Source: Rhodopirellula sp.
GTDB lineage: Bacteria > Planctomycetota > Planctomycetia > Pirellulales > Pirellulaceae
DNA length: 64,000 bases
Reading direction: 5' to 3'
NCBI GenBank assembly: GCA_002689655.1
Contig: NZHC01000083.1
Location: forward strand, 67,975 to 131,974
Under the pieces are notes generated by a model that saw only the letters and a list, made by a program, of their open reading frames with translations, was not told the DNA's origin and did no database searches. The position numbers and the translations under genes were made by a program. Below, in pieces: positions 55,362 to 63,227 of the stretch; position 1 is the first letter of the stretch; each line of letters begins with the position of its first letter.

Positions 55362-56576
55362 CTAGTATTGGCGTGGTCGCACAGTTCCTTGAACTCGGCT
55401 TGGCAAGCCTTGGATTCGTAAAAATCCCTCGGCATCATCTTGATTGTAAGAGCCACCACCTTCCATGGTCGCAATCTCTGCATCATACAAGCTGTTTGGG
55501 CTGCTTCTGGAATCAACGCTAATATTGCCTTTGTAGAGTTTCAGGGTGACTTCGCCACTGACAGGTTTTTGGGCCTCATCAATGAAAGAGAGCAATGCAT
55601 CCATTTTCGGGGTGTACCAGAAACCGTAGTAAACCATTTCGGCAACTTCAGGAGCGAGTCTATCTCTCAAATGCATGAGATCACGATCCATCGCGAGCTG
55701 TTCTACATACATCAGTGCGTCGTAAAGCACGGTCATTCCTGGGGACTCATAAACACCTCGGCTCTTCATGCCTACAAACCGATTTTCAACCATGTCAATT
55801 CGTCCAACACCATTGCGACCAGCAATCTGGTTGACTTGCTCGACCATTTCCAATGCTGTTACCTGTTGGCCATTCAATGAGGTTGGAATCCCCGAGGCGA
55901 ATCCGATTGTCACCTTTTCGGCTATATCGGGCGCTTCCTGTGGGCTCACTCCCATACCAAAATCGACCATTTCTACCCCGTTAACGTCCAATTCTTCCAG
56001 TTGTCCAGCTTCGTAACTGATATGCAGCACGTTTTCATCGCTGCTGTAGGGTTTCGCCGTCGAAGCTTTGACAGGGATGTTTTTGCTCTCGCAATACGCA
56101 ATTAACTCGGTTCGACCAGGAAATGCATCGCGGAATTCCTTGATTCGCCAGGGGGCAATCATCTGCACATTGGGGTCCAATGCTTCTGCCGCCAGTTGGA
56201 ATCGGCATTGGTCATTTCCCTTGCCGGTTGCGCCGTGAGCGTATGCAGTGGCACCCACTTCTCGGGCTACTTGAAGACATATTTTGCTGATCAGCGGACG
56301 GGCGATTGATGTGCCCAAGAGGTAAATTTGCTCATACTTCGCTTGCCAAGCGAGCACGGGGAAGGCGAAATCACGGCACATTTCTTCACGAGCGTCGATC
56401 AAGCGTGATGAAACGGCTCCGCCATTACGAGCCTTTTGCATGATTTCTTCACGATCTTCGCACGGTTGTCCCAGATCCACGTAAACTGCATGGACTTCAT
56501 AGCCCTGATCTTGGAGCCAACCGAGAATTACTGACGTATCAAGGCCACCGGAGTAAGCAAGCACACAACTTTTCAT
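55362..56576 (-). CDS. argG: Argininosuccinate synthase
   Basis: It joins citrulline and aspartate with ATP to argininosuccinate, the penultimate step to arginine. 404 residues, usual length. The ATP pyrophosphatase loop AYSGGLDTSVILGWL is at the N-terminus, followed by AYAHGATGKGNDQCRF and GRNGVGRIDMVENRFVGMKSRGVYE. argH is not nearby. It is divergent from larB, with 87 bases between the starts. Confidence 0.97.
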   Translation of the reverse strand: MKSCVLAYSGGLDTSVILGWLQDQGYEVHAVYVDLGQPCEDREEIMQKARNGGAVSSRLIDAREEMCRDFAFPVLAWQAKYEQIYLLGTSIARPLISKICLQVAREVGATAYAHGATGKGNDQCRFQLAAEALDPNVQMIAPWRIKEFRDAFPGRTELIAYCESKNIPVKASTAKPYSSDENVLHISYEAGQLEELDVNGVEMVDFGMGVSPQEAPDIAEKVTIGFASGIPTSLNGQQVTALEMVEQVNQIAGRNGVGRIDMVENRFVGMKSRGVYESPGMTVLYDALMYVEQLAMDRDLMHLRDRLAPEVAEMVYYGFWYTPKMDALLSFIDEAQKPVSGEVTLKLYKGNISVDSRSSPNSLYDAEIATMEGGGSYNQDDAEGFLRIQGLPSRVQGTVRPRQY

Positions 56577-56663
56577 TACGATATCATCCGCGATTTAATG
56601 ATGGACTACCCTAGTCTGCATTACTAATTTGAAATCTGATTCCTCTTTACTGCAACCCGCCCA

Positions 56664-57506
56664 ATGAATCAGCTCTCCCCTGCCCTGCTGGAACTCGTCG
56701 CAAGAGCCATGAATGACGATGAATCACGCCGAGAATTAATAAAACACGTCGAAACATTGAAAAGCACAGATTCTGAACCTGTTGATGACCAAACCCGTCG
56801 GATTGATGGGGCCACGGTTGATCTTGGGCGAGCAGCGCGATGTGGATTCGGTGAGGTGATTTTTGGAGAAGGAAAATCCGCTGAACTGGTCACTCGGATC
56901 ATCCAGACGCAGTTGGACCGAGGACAGTCGGCATTTATCACAAGAATTGATAGTGGAGTTGCTTTTCAGGTCCGCCAATCATTCACGCACACGCAACACA
57001 ACCCTGTTGCCCGCACTTTGCGGGTCTCGACCACGGAGCTCGGGGCTGCACAGCCACTGACTGCGGACCGGTTGGAGCAGACCTTTCATGCCGCCGTCAT
57101 AACAGCCGGTAGCACAGATCTTGCTGTCGCTGAGGAAGCCATCGAGACTTTGACTTGGATGGGAATAAATTTCCAAAGATTTGATGATATTGGCGTGGCG
57201 GGGCCACAGCGTCTCGCCGCGGCAATCCCGGACCTTAAATTGGCCTCAGCGATCGTCGTTGTGGCCGGTATGGAAGGGGCATTGCCGGCAGTCGTGGCGG
57301 GACACCTGGCCGTTCCTGTCTTTGCTGTACCAACCAGTGTTGGTTACGGTGCCAGCCTTGGTGGATTGACTCCGTTGATGGGAATGCTGAGCACTTGCAC
57401 CGCCAATGTGGCCGCGGTCAACATCGATGCTGGGTTCAAAGGTGGGTACATGGCTGGGATTGTGGTTCACCAGCTTGTGAAGAATTTGCAACGGGCTGCA
57501 CCTTAA
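56664..57506 (+). CDS. larB: LarB, pyridinium biscarboxylic acid mononucleotide synthase family
   Basis: LarB carboxylates and hydrolyses nicotinic acid adenine dinucleotide, the first step towards the nickel-pincer cofactor of lactate racemase. 280 residues. The N-terminal part (DLGRAARCGFGEVIFGEGKS) precedes a PurE-like domain: VITAGSTDLAVAEEAIETL, AIVVVAGMEGALPAVVAGHL, PVFAVPTSVGYGASLGGLTPLMGML and NIDAGFKGGYMAG. larC and larE are not in the window, so the pathway is not shown to be complete. nnrD starts 23 bases after it. Confidence 0.93.
   Translation: MNQLSPALLELVARAMNDDESRRELIKHVETLKSTDSEPVDDQTRRIDGATVDLGRAARCGFGEVIFGEGKSAELVTRIIQTQLDRGQSAFITRIDSGVAFQVRQSFTHTQHNPVARTLRVSTTELGAAQPLTADRLEQTFHAAVITAGSTDLAVAEEAIETLTWMGINFQRFDDIGVAGPQRLAAAIPDLKLASAIVVVAGMEGALPAVVAGHLAVPVFAVPTSVGYGASLGGLTPLMGMLSTCTANVAAVNIDAGFKGGYMAGIVVHQLVKNLQRAAP
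56676..56688 (-). repeat. Polar 13-mer GCAGGGCAGGGGA, copy 3 (minus strand)
   Basis: Read on the minus strand, inside the first codons of larB. The orientation is opposite to the copies left of 49.2 kb. Confidence 0.7.
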
Positions 57507-57529
57507 GACTTGTCTCTGGAGGAATCGAA

Positions 57530-58405
57530 ATGACATTGGAGCCTCCGGTGCATTTGCCAACGCGGCGAGCTGCCGCCCACAAAGGCAATTTTGGGCGTGC
57601 CTTGCTTCTGGGAGGGTCACGTGGGATGAGTGGGGCGATTGCACTCTCTGCGATCGCGTCTTTGCGGGTTGGGACCGGGCTTGTGACCGCAGTGATTCCG
57701 GACCGCTGCCTCGAGACCGTAGCTATCTTTCATCCCTGCATTATGACCAGACCCTTGTCAGATGATCCGCAGGGACGGTTTGCCTTGGATGCTGCAGTAG
57801 CTTTGGATTCTATTCTGCCAACTGCTTCGGCGATTGGCTGTGGACCTGGTATGACCACGTGTCCGGGCTCCATTCGAATCGTTGAGCGACTACTGCATTG
57901 GCAACTTCCCTGCGTTCTCGATGCTGATGCGATCAATGCTTTATCGCTATTGGAAGAAACGGTGTGGAAACAACAAGTAGCGGATCGAGCTCAGTCTGCC
58001 CCACTCATACTCACGCCACATCCAGGTGAGCTGGCTCTTTTGACAGGGGTTGCTGCAAGTGATCGTGAAGCTCAGATATCGACAGCTAGCCAGTTGTGTG
58101 ATGACTATGGTTTATTCATCGTGGTCAAAGGAGCACAAACGGTTGTGGTCGGTCCCTCAGGGGCGTCTTGGCAGAACTCAACAGGTAATCCCGGTATGGC
58201 GACAGCAGGAAGTGGTGATGTGTTGACAGGAGTGATTACATCCTTTCTTTCTCAAGGTCTCGTGGCATGGGATGCCGCGAGACTGGCAGTCTGGGTGCAT
58301 GGCCTCGCAGGAGATTTTGCCGCACAGCAGCATGGGCAAGCTGGAATGACTGCGGTTGAAATCTGCGGCGGTTTGCCGCAAGCAGTCAAGTTAGTAACAA
58401 GTTGA
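57530..58405 (+). CDS. nnrD: ADP-dependent NAD(P)H-hydrate dehydratase
   Basis: It repairs damaged NADH/NADPH hydrates at the cost of ADP. The frame is open from 57395, but the ATG at 57530 has an ideal GGAGG 7 bases upstream and gives 291 residues. Ribokinase-like fold: GNFGRALLLGGSRGMSGAIALS, CVLDADAINAL, LTPHPGELALLTG and GNPGMATAGSGDVLTGVI with the catalytic Asp. In many bacteria the dehydratase is fused to the NnrE epimerase; here it stands alone. Confidence 0.93.
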   Translation: MTLEPPVHLPTRRAAAHKGNFGRALLLGGSRGMSGAIALSAIASLRVGTGLVTAVIPDRCLETVAIFHPCIMTRPLSDDPQGRFALDAAVALDSILPTASAIGCGPGMTTCPGSIRIVERLLHWQLPCVLDADAINALSLLEETVWKQQVADRAQSAPLILTPHPGELALLTGVAASDREAQISTASQLCDDYGLFIVVKGAQTVVVGPSGASWQNSTGNPGMATAGSGDVLTGVITSFLSQGLVAWDAARLAVWVHGLAGDFAAQQHGQAGMTAVEICGGLPQAVKLVTS

Positions 58406-58602
58406 ATTAGCTCAGCTTTGAGGGTTTCCCTCTGATACATCAGCAACTGCCGGCAAAAACTGTGAATATCTTCATACCGCAAGGTGTAATTTTGCGTAAT
58501 CCAGTCTGCGACTGACGAATAAGTCGCATGTGGATGCGGTCGATCATATTTGTGGTAGCCCTACGAAGTTTCGTCGTTGTAGTGCATAATTTGTAAATAC
58601 AG

Positions 58603-58615
58603 TCCCCTGCCCTGC
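58603..58615 (-). repeat. Polar 13-mer GCAGGGCAGGGGA, copy 4 (minus strand)
   Basis: An intergenic minus-strand copy just before ribF. Confidence 0.7.
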
Positions 58616-58621
58616 TCTGCT

Positions 58622-59638
58622 TTGATCATCGTGACAGCCATCTTTTCTCTTCAAAATGTTTGGCCTCATGATTCTGAGGGGGAATTACAGCTAGCGGATC
58701 TAAAAGCACAAGGCGATAGTCGCATTGGAGGTGTTGATGTTGACTGGAGTCGCATTCAGGGCGGCGTGATAACGATTGGAAATTTCGATGGAGTGCATCT
58801 AGGCCATGCAGCACTGCTGCGTCGAGTGAGGGAACTTGCGGATCATTTAGGCGGTCCTGCGGTAGCCATGGTGCTCGATCCTCATCCCGCAATCATTCTT
58901 CGTCCCGAACTTGCACCGAAGCGATTGACTGAAATCGAAACACGAGCTGAATTAATGGATCAGCTGGGGATTGACGCTCTGGTGGTGTGCAAGACAAGCC
59001 GTCAATTTCTAAACCTTACTGCGAAGCAGTTTTTTTCCTCTCTTGTGCAACAGCGGCTTCAAGCCAAAGCGATGATCGAAGGACCTAACTTCTTTTTTGG
59101 CCGAGACCGTGGTGGTAATATCGAGGTTCTGGACGAGTTGTGTGGTCAAGGAGGTATCCAACTGCAAATTGTTGAGCCGATGCATGTTGGCCCGGAAATG
59201 ATCAGCAGTACCCGAATTCGCAGGTTGCTTGCCGATGGAGCCGTCGGTGGAGCTGCCGAACTGTTGGGGCACTTTCACAGGGTCAGTGGTAAGGTGACGA
59301 GTGGTGACCAACGGGGCCGTAAAATTGGTTTTCCTACTGCGAATCTTTCGGAAATTGAGTTAGTGCTTCCGGGGCCCGGGGTCTACGCTGGATATCTTCG
59401 TGCCAACGAGGAAAGATATATGGCTGCAATACATGTTGGCCCCAATCCGACTTTTGAATCAAACGGCGATTCTAAAGTTGAAGTTCACGCTCTGGATTAT
59501 GATGGCGATCTATACGATCAGAGTGTGCAGGTTGACTTCCTGCATCATGTTCGGGATGTCGTTAAATTTGAGTCTCCCGAAGCACTGGTGGTGCAGGTAC
59601 ATCAAGACATCGCAGAGATTCGCAGGTTGTTATCGTAG
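58622..59638 (+). CDS. ribF: Bifunctional riboflavin kinase/FAD synthetase
   Basis: It makes FMN from riboflavin and then FAD. 338 residues from the TTG at 58622. No in-frame ATG precedes the core, and no ribosome binding site is clear, so the start is uncertain; homologous sequence begins near VITIGNFDGVHLGHAALLRR (residue 49). The nucleotidyltransferase part shows VLDPHP, RLTEIETRAELM and STRIRRLLADG. The kinase part shows GDQRGRKIGFPTANL and NPTFESNGDSKVEVHALD. It lies 32 bases before the DHH gene. Confidence 0.93.
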   Translation: MIIVTAIFSLQNVWPHDSEGELQLADLKAQGDSRIGGVDVDWSRIQGGVITIGNFDGVHLGHAALLRRVRELADHLGGPAVAMVLDPHPAIILRPELAPKRLTEIETRAELMDQLGIDALVVCKTSRQFLNLTAKQFFSSLVQQRLQAKAMIEGPNFFFGRDRGGNIEVLDELCGQGGIQLQIVEPMHVGPEMISSTRIRRLLADGAVGGAAELLGHFHRVSGKVTSGDQRGRKIGFPTANLSEIELVLPGPGVYAGYLRANEERYMAAIHVGPNPTFESNGDSKVEVHALDYDGDLYDQSVQVDFLHHVRDVVKFESPEALVVQVHQDIAEIRRLLS

Positions 59639-59670
59639 GATTCTGCGTTTCATCAGTTTTAAGGATCAAA

Positions 59671-60669
59671 ATGGGCGTTAACTGGAAAGCATTCAAAGAT
59701 CAGATCAGCTACTACAACAGCTTTGTTCTGGTGAGTCATATTCGGCCGGATTGTGATGCTTTGGGCAGCGAATTAGGGATGGCGGAGGTGTTGCGCACTG
59801 TCGGGAAAAAAGTACGCATCATTAATGCACACAGAACACCTGAAGCACTGCAATTCCTCGATCCTGCTGGCAATATTGAGGTGTTGGGTGACGATGTTGA
59901 GCCAGAAGATATTGCTGCTGACTGTATCATGGTTTTGGACACCAGTGCGTGGGCTCAGCTGGGTGATATGGGTGATGTTATACGCTCGTCCCGCGCAGAC
60001 AAAATTGTGATCGATCATCACGTTGGCGAGGATGATCTGCAGGCCACGATGTATAAAGATTATCAAGCAGAGGCCACTGGGCACTTGGTAGTGCAGGCCG
60101 CCGATGCTCTCGGTGTCGCGTTGACGCGTTCCATGTCAGTGCCATTGTTTACTGCTATCGCAACTGACACCGGTTGGTTTCGCTTTGGCAGCGTTACGGC
60201 CGAGACTTATCGCACGATTGCGCGTCTGATTGATGCTGGCGTCGTTCCCTGTGAGGTGTACGGTGACTTGTATGAGCGTGATTCTCTCGGGCGTGTACGT
60301 CTGAGAGGTCTAGTGTTGTCTCGGACCACAGCTGAAATCGACGGCACACTCATGCATACCTATGTCGAGAAAGAAGACTTCGAGGCGATGAGTGCTGCAC
60401 CGAACGACACCGAGGATGCCATCAATCTCACGCTCGCAGTCAAAGGGGCTCAAGCCGCAGTGATTTTTGTGGGTCAGGTGCGAGGAGGCTTCAAGCTTAG
60501 TTTTCGCAGTCAAGGAGAAATGGACTGTAACGAAGTTGCTCAGCAATTTGGTGGCGGAGGGCACAAAGCCGCCGCAGGTGCTTTTGTTGAGGGCACGCTT
60601 GATGAAGTGCAAGGTCGCGTTCTGCCGGTTGTCCGACAGGCAATGCGCGTCGCTCTTGGTCAGTGCTGA
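59671..60669 (+). CDS. DHH/DHHA1 phosphoesterase (NrnA type)
   Basis: 332 residues; AAGGA lies 8 bases before the ATG. The family degrades short oligoribonucleotides (nano-RNA) or dephosphorylates pAp, and some members cleave cyclic-di-AMP products. Metal-binding motifs are SHIRPDCDALGSELG, MVLDTSAW, the DHH signature IVIDHHVGEDD and TDTGWFRFGS. The DHHA1 domain ends with QFGGGGHKAAAGAFVEG. Which substrate applies cannot be read from sequence. It sits downstream of ribF in the same direction. Confidence 0.92.
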   Translation: MGVNWKAFKDQISYYNSFVLVSHIRPDCDALGSELGMAEVLRTVGKKVRIINAHRTPEALQFLDPAGNIEVLGDDVEPEDIAADCIMVLDTSAWAQLGDMGDVIRSSRADKIVIDHHVGEDDLQATMYKDYQAEATGHLVVQAADALGVALTRSMSVPLFTAIATDTGWFRFGSVTAETYRTIARLIDAGVVPCEVYGDLYERDSLGRVRLRGLVLSRTTAEIDGTLMHTYVEKEDFEAMSAAPNDTEDAINLTLAVKGAQAAVIFVGQVRGGFKLSFRSQGEMDCNEVAQQFGGGGHKAAAGAFVEGTLDEVQGRVLPVVRQAMRVALGQC

Positions 60670-60767
60670 AAAGCAAGTCGTGACGCAGCAAGCCCCATTT
60701 CGTTGGCCAACGCTGCGGAGACCAATGCCCGCGTTGATGCCGAAGTGCCGGCGCTACTTATTGATCA

Positions 60768-62720
60768 TCACTGATTTAGCAAGAAACCTGTCAGAGACCA
60801 ACCATCTTCAGTTGTCTCCGAAAATCCGCCACCGCTAGGAAGGTATTTTTCGATGACACTCAGGGGTGGTAGGTCGGCAGCGTTGATGGCCTCTTCAGTG
60901 TCAGCCTCTTGATCCTCAAGAAACCGTCGATAGAACGAGGAAAGGACAGAGTCACTGTCCTTGAGTTTTCCAGCACGGAGAAGGTTGTACTTCGCTCGAA
61001 GTGATAGCTTGGTACGAATAACTCGATCGAGTGCTGGTGAGTTACAGCCAAGTTCTTTCAGTGAAGTTACGATTGCCTTGATTTCTGGTTCGTCGTTTAG
61101 ACCAACTTTCGCTCCTGAGCGAATTCGCGTTGCAGTTGATACCAACAGATCAGGGGCATTGGAGAACATCAGGTAAGGGGCTTCGGAATTCGCTCCCTTG
61201 TCGATCATCGCAATCGCCCAATGATCCAGCAATGGTGGACTTTCTTCGATTTCCTCGTCCCCGAGACCAATGTCCAAGTCTCCGAACAAATCCTCATCAA
61301 GCTCGTCGTCACCTCCACCACGCTGGACACGCCAGATGTCAACGCCTGGAACTGCATCCATGATGCTCGCATCAGGTTCAACCTCCATCGCTTTGCTAAT
61401 TGCTTTGCCGATGGCTTCGGCGTCCGAAATTCGGATGGCGATCAACATTCTTTCAGAATTAAGCTCAGACGGTAGTGTATTGTCGGTGACCAATATCAAC
61501 TGGTTGTCCAGATTGGGTAACACGTTTTTGGCAATATCGATCTGCGGACCATCTTCATCATCTCGAATACCTTCGATGATATCTTTAAAAATGTCATCAC
61601 CAAAAGCCTCGTTCAACAAGGTTTCGGAAGCCCAGAATATCTCTTCGAATCGCAGATTGATTCGGCTGAAACTGGCAGCGTCGGAGTGCACCCAACCCGG
61701 AATGGGAGCGAGTGGCGCATTTTCAAACTGCAGCATTTTCGCTGCCAGTTCGTACTTACTGGGTTTGTCGGTCACAGCCGGGGCCAAAATCGATCCTCGG
61801 TGGAGAAATTGGTATTTCTCACCCGCGAGTGCAAAAATACCGCCAGCCGCTTTGACGGCGTCAAAGCCCTGATTTTCAAGGAGCTTGACGATGTCGACTT
61901 GATTGCCTCGATCGACCTCCAGTGACTCCCTCAGAATTCTTGCCATTTGAAATGGTCTCGCAAACCATTCCAGTGCAATGGTGCCACCACCAGTCTTCAC
62001 CGGTTCCAAGATCGCCTGACTTGACTTCTTGAGAACGTTTTGAAACTCTTCAAGTTTGACGATGGGGTCGCTGTCAGTATCTCCAGCAATCCTATCAAGA
62101 AGGTCTGTCACGACGAGGTCACGGTCTGCCGCAAGAAGACGTGTTTCATCAAGTGCAATCACAATCTGCTCGACCTTGAGCTGACCGGGTTTTGGTTTGG
62201 TGTTATAGATTCGAACCATTTGATCTTGATGTTGAATATCTTTACGAATCCAACCAGCAACTTTTAGGTCTTCGTCAAGCTTTTTGATCGCTGTTTTCGC
62301 CTGATTCGCCTTGCCCCGAACATCAGCAATGACGCAGAGTGCAAAGGGGCGACGTTTATCCTTAGGAAACGGCAGCCAACTGATCACAAGTTCGCCAGAT
62401 GCCATCTTGTAGAGGTCCTCGGGACGAACGCCGACCTTGTTGTCAAAGGCCTCGAGGTAATTCTTGGCTCGTTGGCGTTGTGCTTCAAGAAAGGGTTGCA
62501 TCGCTTCGTCGTCAACCAGTCTTCCGATGGAAGTCTTTTTCCAAGCTTCGCAGAATCTTGGCAAGTTGGGTATTCGCACCATGCCGGCAACAGAATCTGG
62601 GAGCAGCTCAACCGCTGGCTTGTAGATCTCAGTCTGTGGCGCCTCTTGAGCGCGTAACTGCGTAGCCCCAGCATAGAAACCGAGCAGGAACACCAGTTTG
62701 AAAACGAACCGTCTTCGCAT
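60768..62720 (-). CDS. Large secreted protein of unknown function
   Basis: The frame opens at 62771, but ATG 62720 gives a clear signal peptide (MRRRFVFKLVFLLGFYAGATQLRAQ) and 650 residues. The mature part begins with TEIYKPAVELLPDSVAGMVRIPNLP, a pattern resembling DUF3352-like planctomycete proteins in which a substrate-free globular repeat is formed twice (residues about 40-330 and 340-640). A very acidic insert (DDELDEDLFGDLDIGLGDEE) lies near 490. No catalytic motif is recognised. It converges with the DHH gene and diverges from purB. Confidence 0.7.
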   Translation of the reverse strand: MRRRFVFKLVFLLGFYAGATQLRAQEAPQTEIYKPAVELLPDSVAGMVRIPNLPRFCEAWKKTSIGRLVDDEAMQPFLEAQRQRAKNYLEAFDNKVGVRPEDLYKMASGELVISWLPFPKDKRRPFALCVIADVRGKANQAKTAIKKLDEDLKVAGWIRKDIQHQDQMVRIYNTKPKPGQLKVEQIVIALDETRLLAADRDLVVTDLLDRIAGDTDSDPIVKLEEFQNVLKKSSQAILEPVKTGGGTIALEWFARPFQMARILRESLEVDRGNQVDIVKLLENQGFDAVKAAGGIFALAGEKYQFLHRGSILAPAVTDKPSKYELAAKMLQFENAPLAPIPGWVHSDAASFSRINLRFEEIFWASETLLNEAFGDDIFKDIIEGIRDDEDGPQIDIAKNVLPNLDNQLILVTDNTLPSELNSERMLIAIRISDAEAIGKAISKAMEVEPDASIMDAVPGVDIWRVQRGGGDDELDEDLFGDLDIGLGDEEIEESPPLLDHWAIAMIDKGANSEAPYLMFSNAPDLLVSTATRIRSGAKVGLNDEPEIKAIVTSLKELGCNSPALDRVIRTKLSLRAKYNLLRAGKLKDSDSVLSSFYRRFLEDQEADTEEAINAADLPPLSVIEKYLPSGGGFSETTEDGWSLTGFLLNQ

Positions 62721-63227
62721 AGTTTTGCTGAATGCTTTGATCCGAGGCAATGAACTAACGAGGTTGTACATTCAAAATCCGACAAAATTAAGAAAAGACC
62801 CATGATTCAAAATTAGCGATCGGGCCTCGCTTCAGATTAATTAACCTTCTGTTTTAGCCCGGAATACCGCTAAATGGCAATCCAACGAGGTGGTGATGAC
62901 CCCAACCGAGGGGGCTCTGAAAGCCACTTGAGTAGCTTTGAAGTGATTCAATGAGCCCTTCGGAGCGAAGGATTCCCACTAGGGAAATCCTCACAATCTT
63001 GGTGAAGAACACCGCCCTCTACCCCTTTCTTTCGGCAGTTTTTGGCGATTTGATGCCGCTTCCATGGTGAAAAATGGAAGATTATGGCGTCAAAGTGGGC
63101 AGTTTTGGCATTTTCAGGACTTTCCATGGTCTTTGTGAACGCCGCCTACTCTCTTCTGCAGCCGGAAATTACATTCTGGCTTCTCGCTCGGTCTGTATTC
63201 CTAATCATCGATTTTCAGGAGTTTGTC
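62721..63227. other. Divergent intergenic region upstream of purB
   Basis: 507 bases without a credible gene. It contains an imperfect duplication (listed separately) and a 7-bp inverted repeat, CTTCCAT (63059-63065) with ATGGAAG (63074-63080). I recognise no PurR box. Confidence 0.45.
63034..63129 (+). repeat. Imperfect direct repeat upstream of purB
   Basis: Two copies of about 33 bases, 63034-63067 and 63098-63129. Both begin GGCAGTTTT(T)GGC and end TTCCATGG, with a more variable middle. The second ends 98 bases before the purB start. They could be operator copies or remnants of a small duplication. Confidence 0.5.

Noticed and set aside
58587..58601. GTGCATAATTTGTAA as a second dif-like sequence
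   Set aside because: It has only part of a XerC-like arm and no XerD arm, and it lies to the right of a minus-strand KOPS-like motif at 56678, where the motif orientation would not fit.
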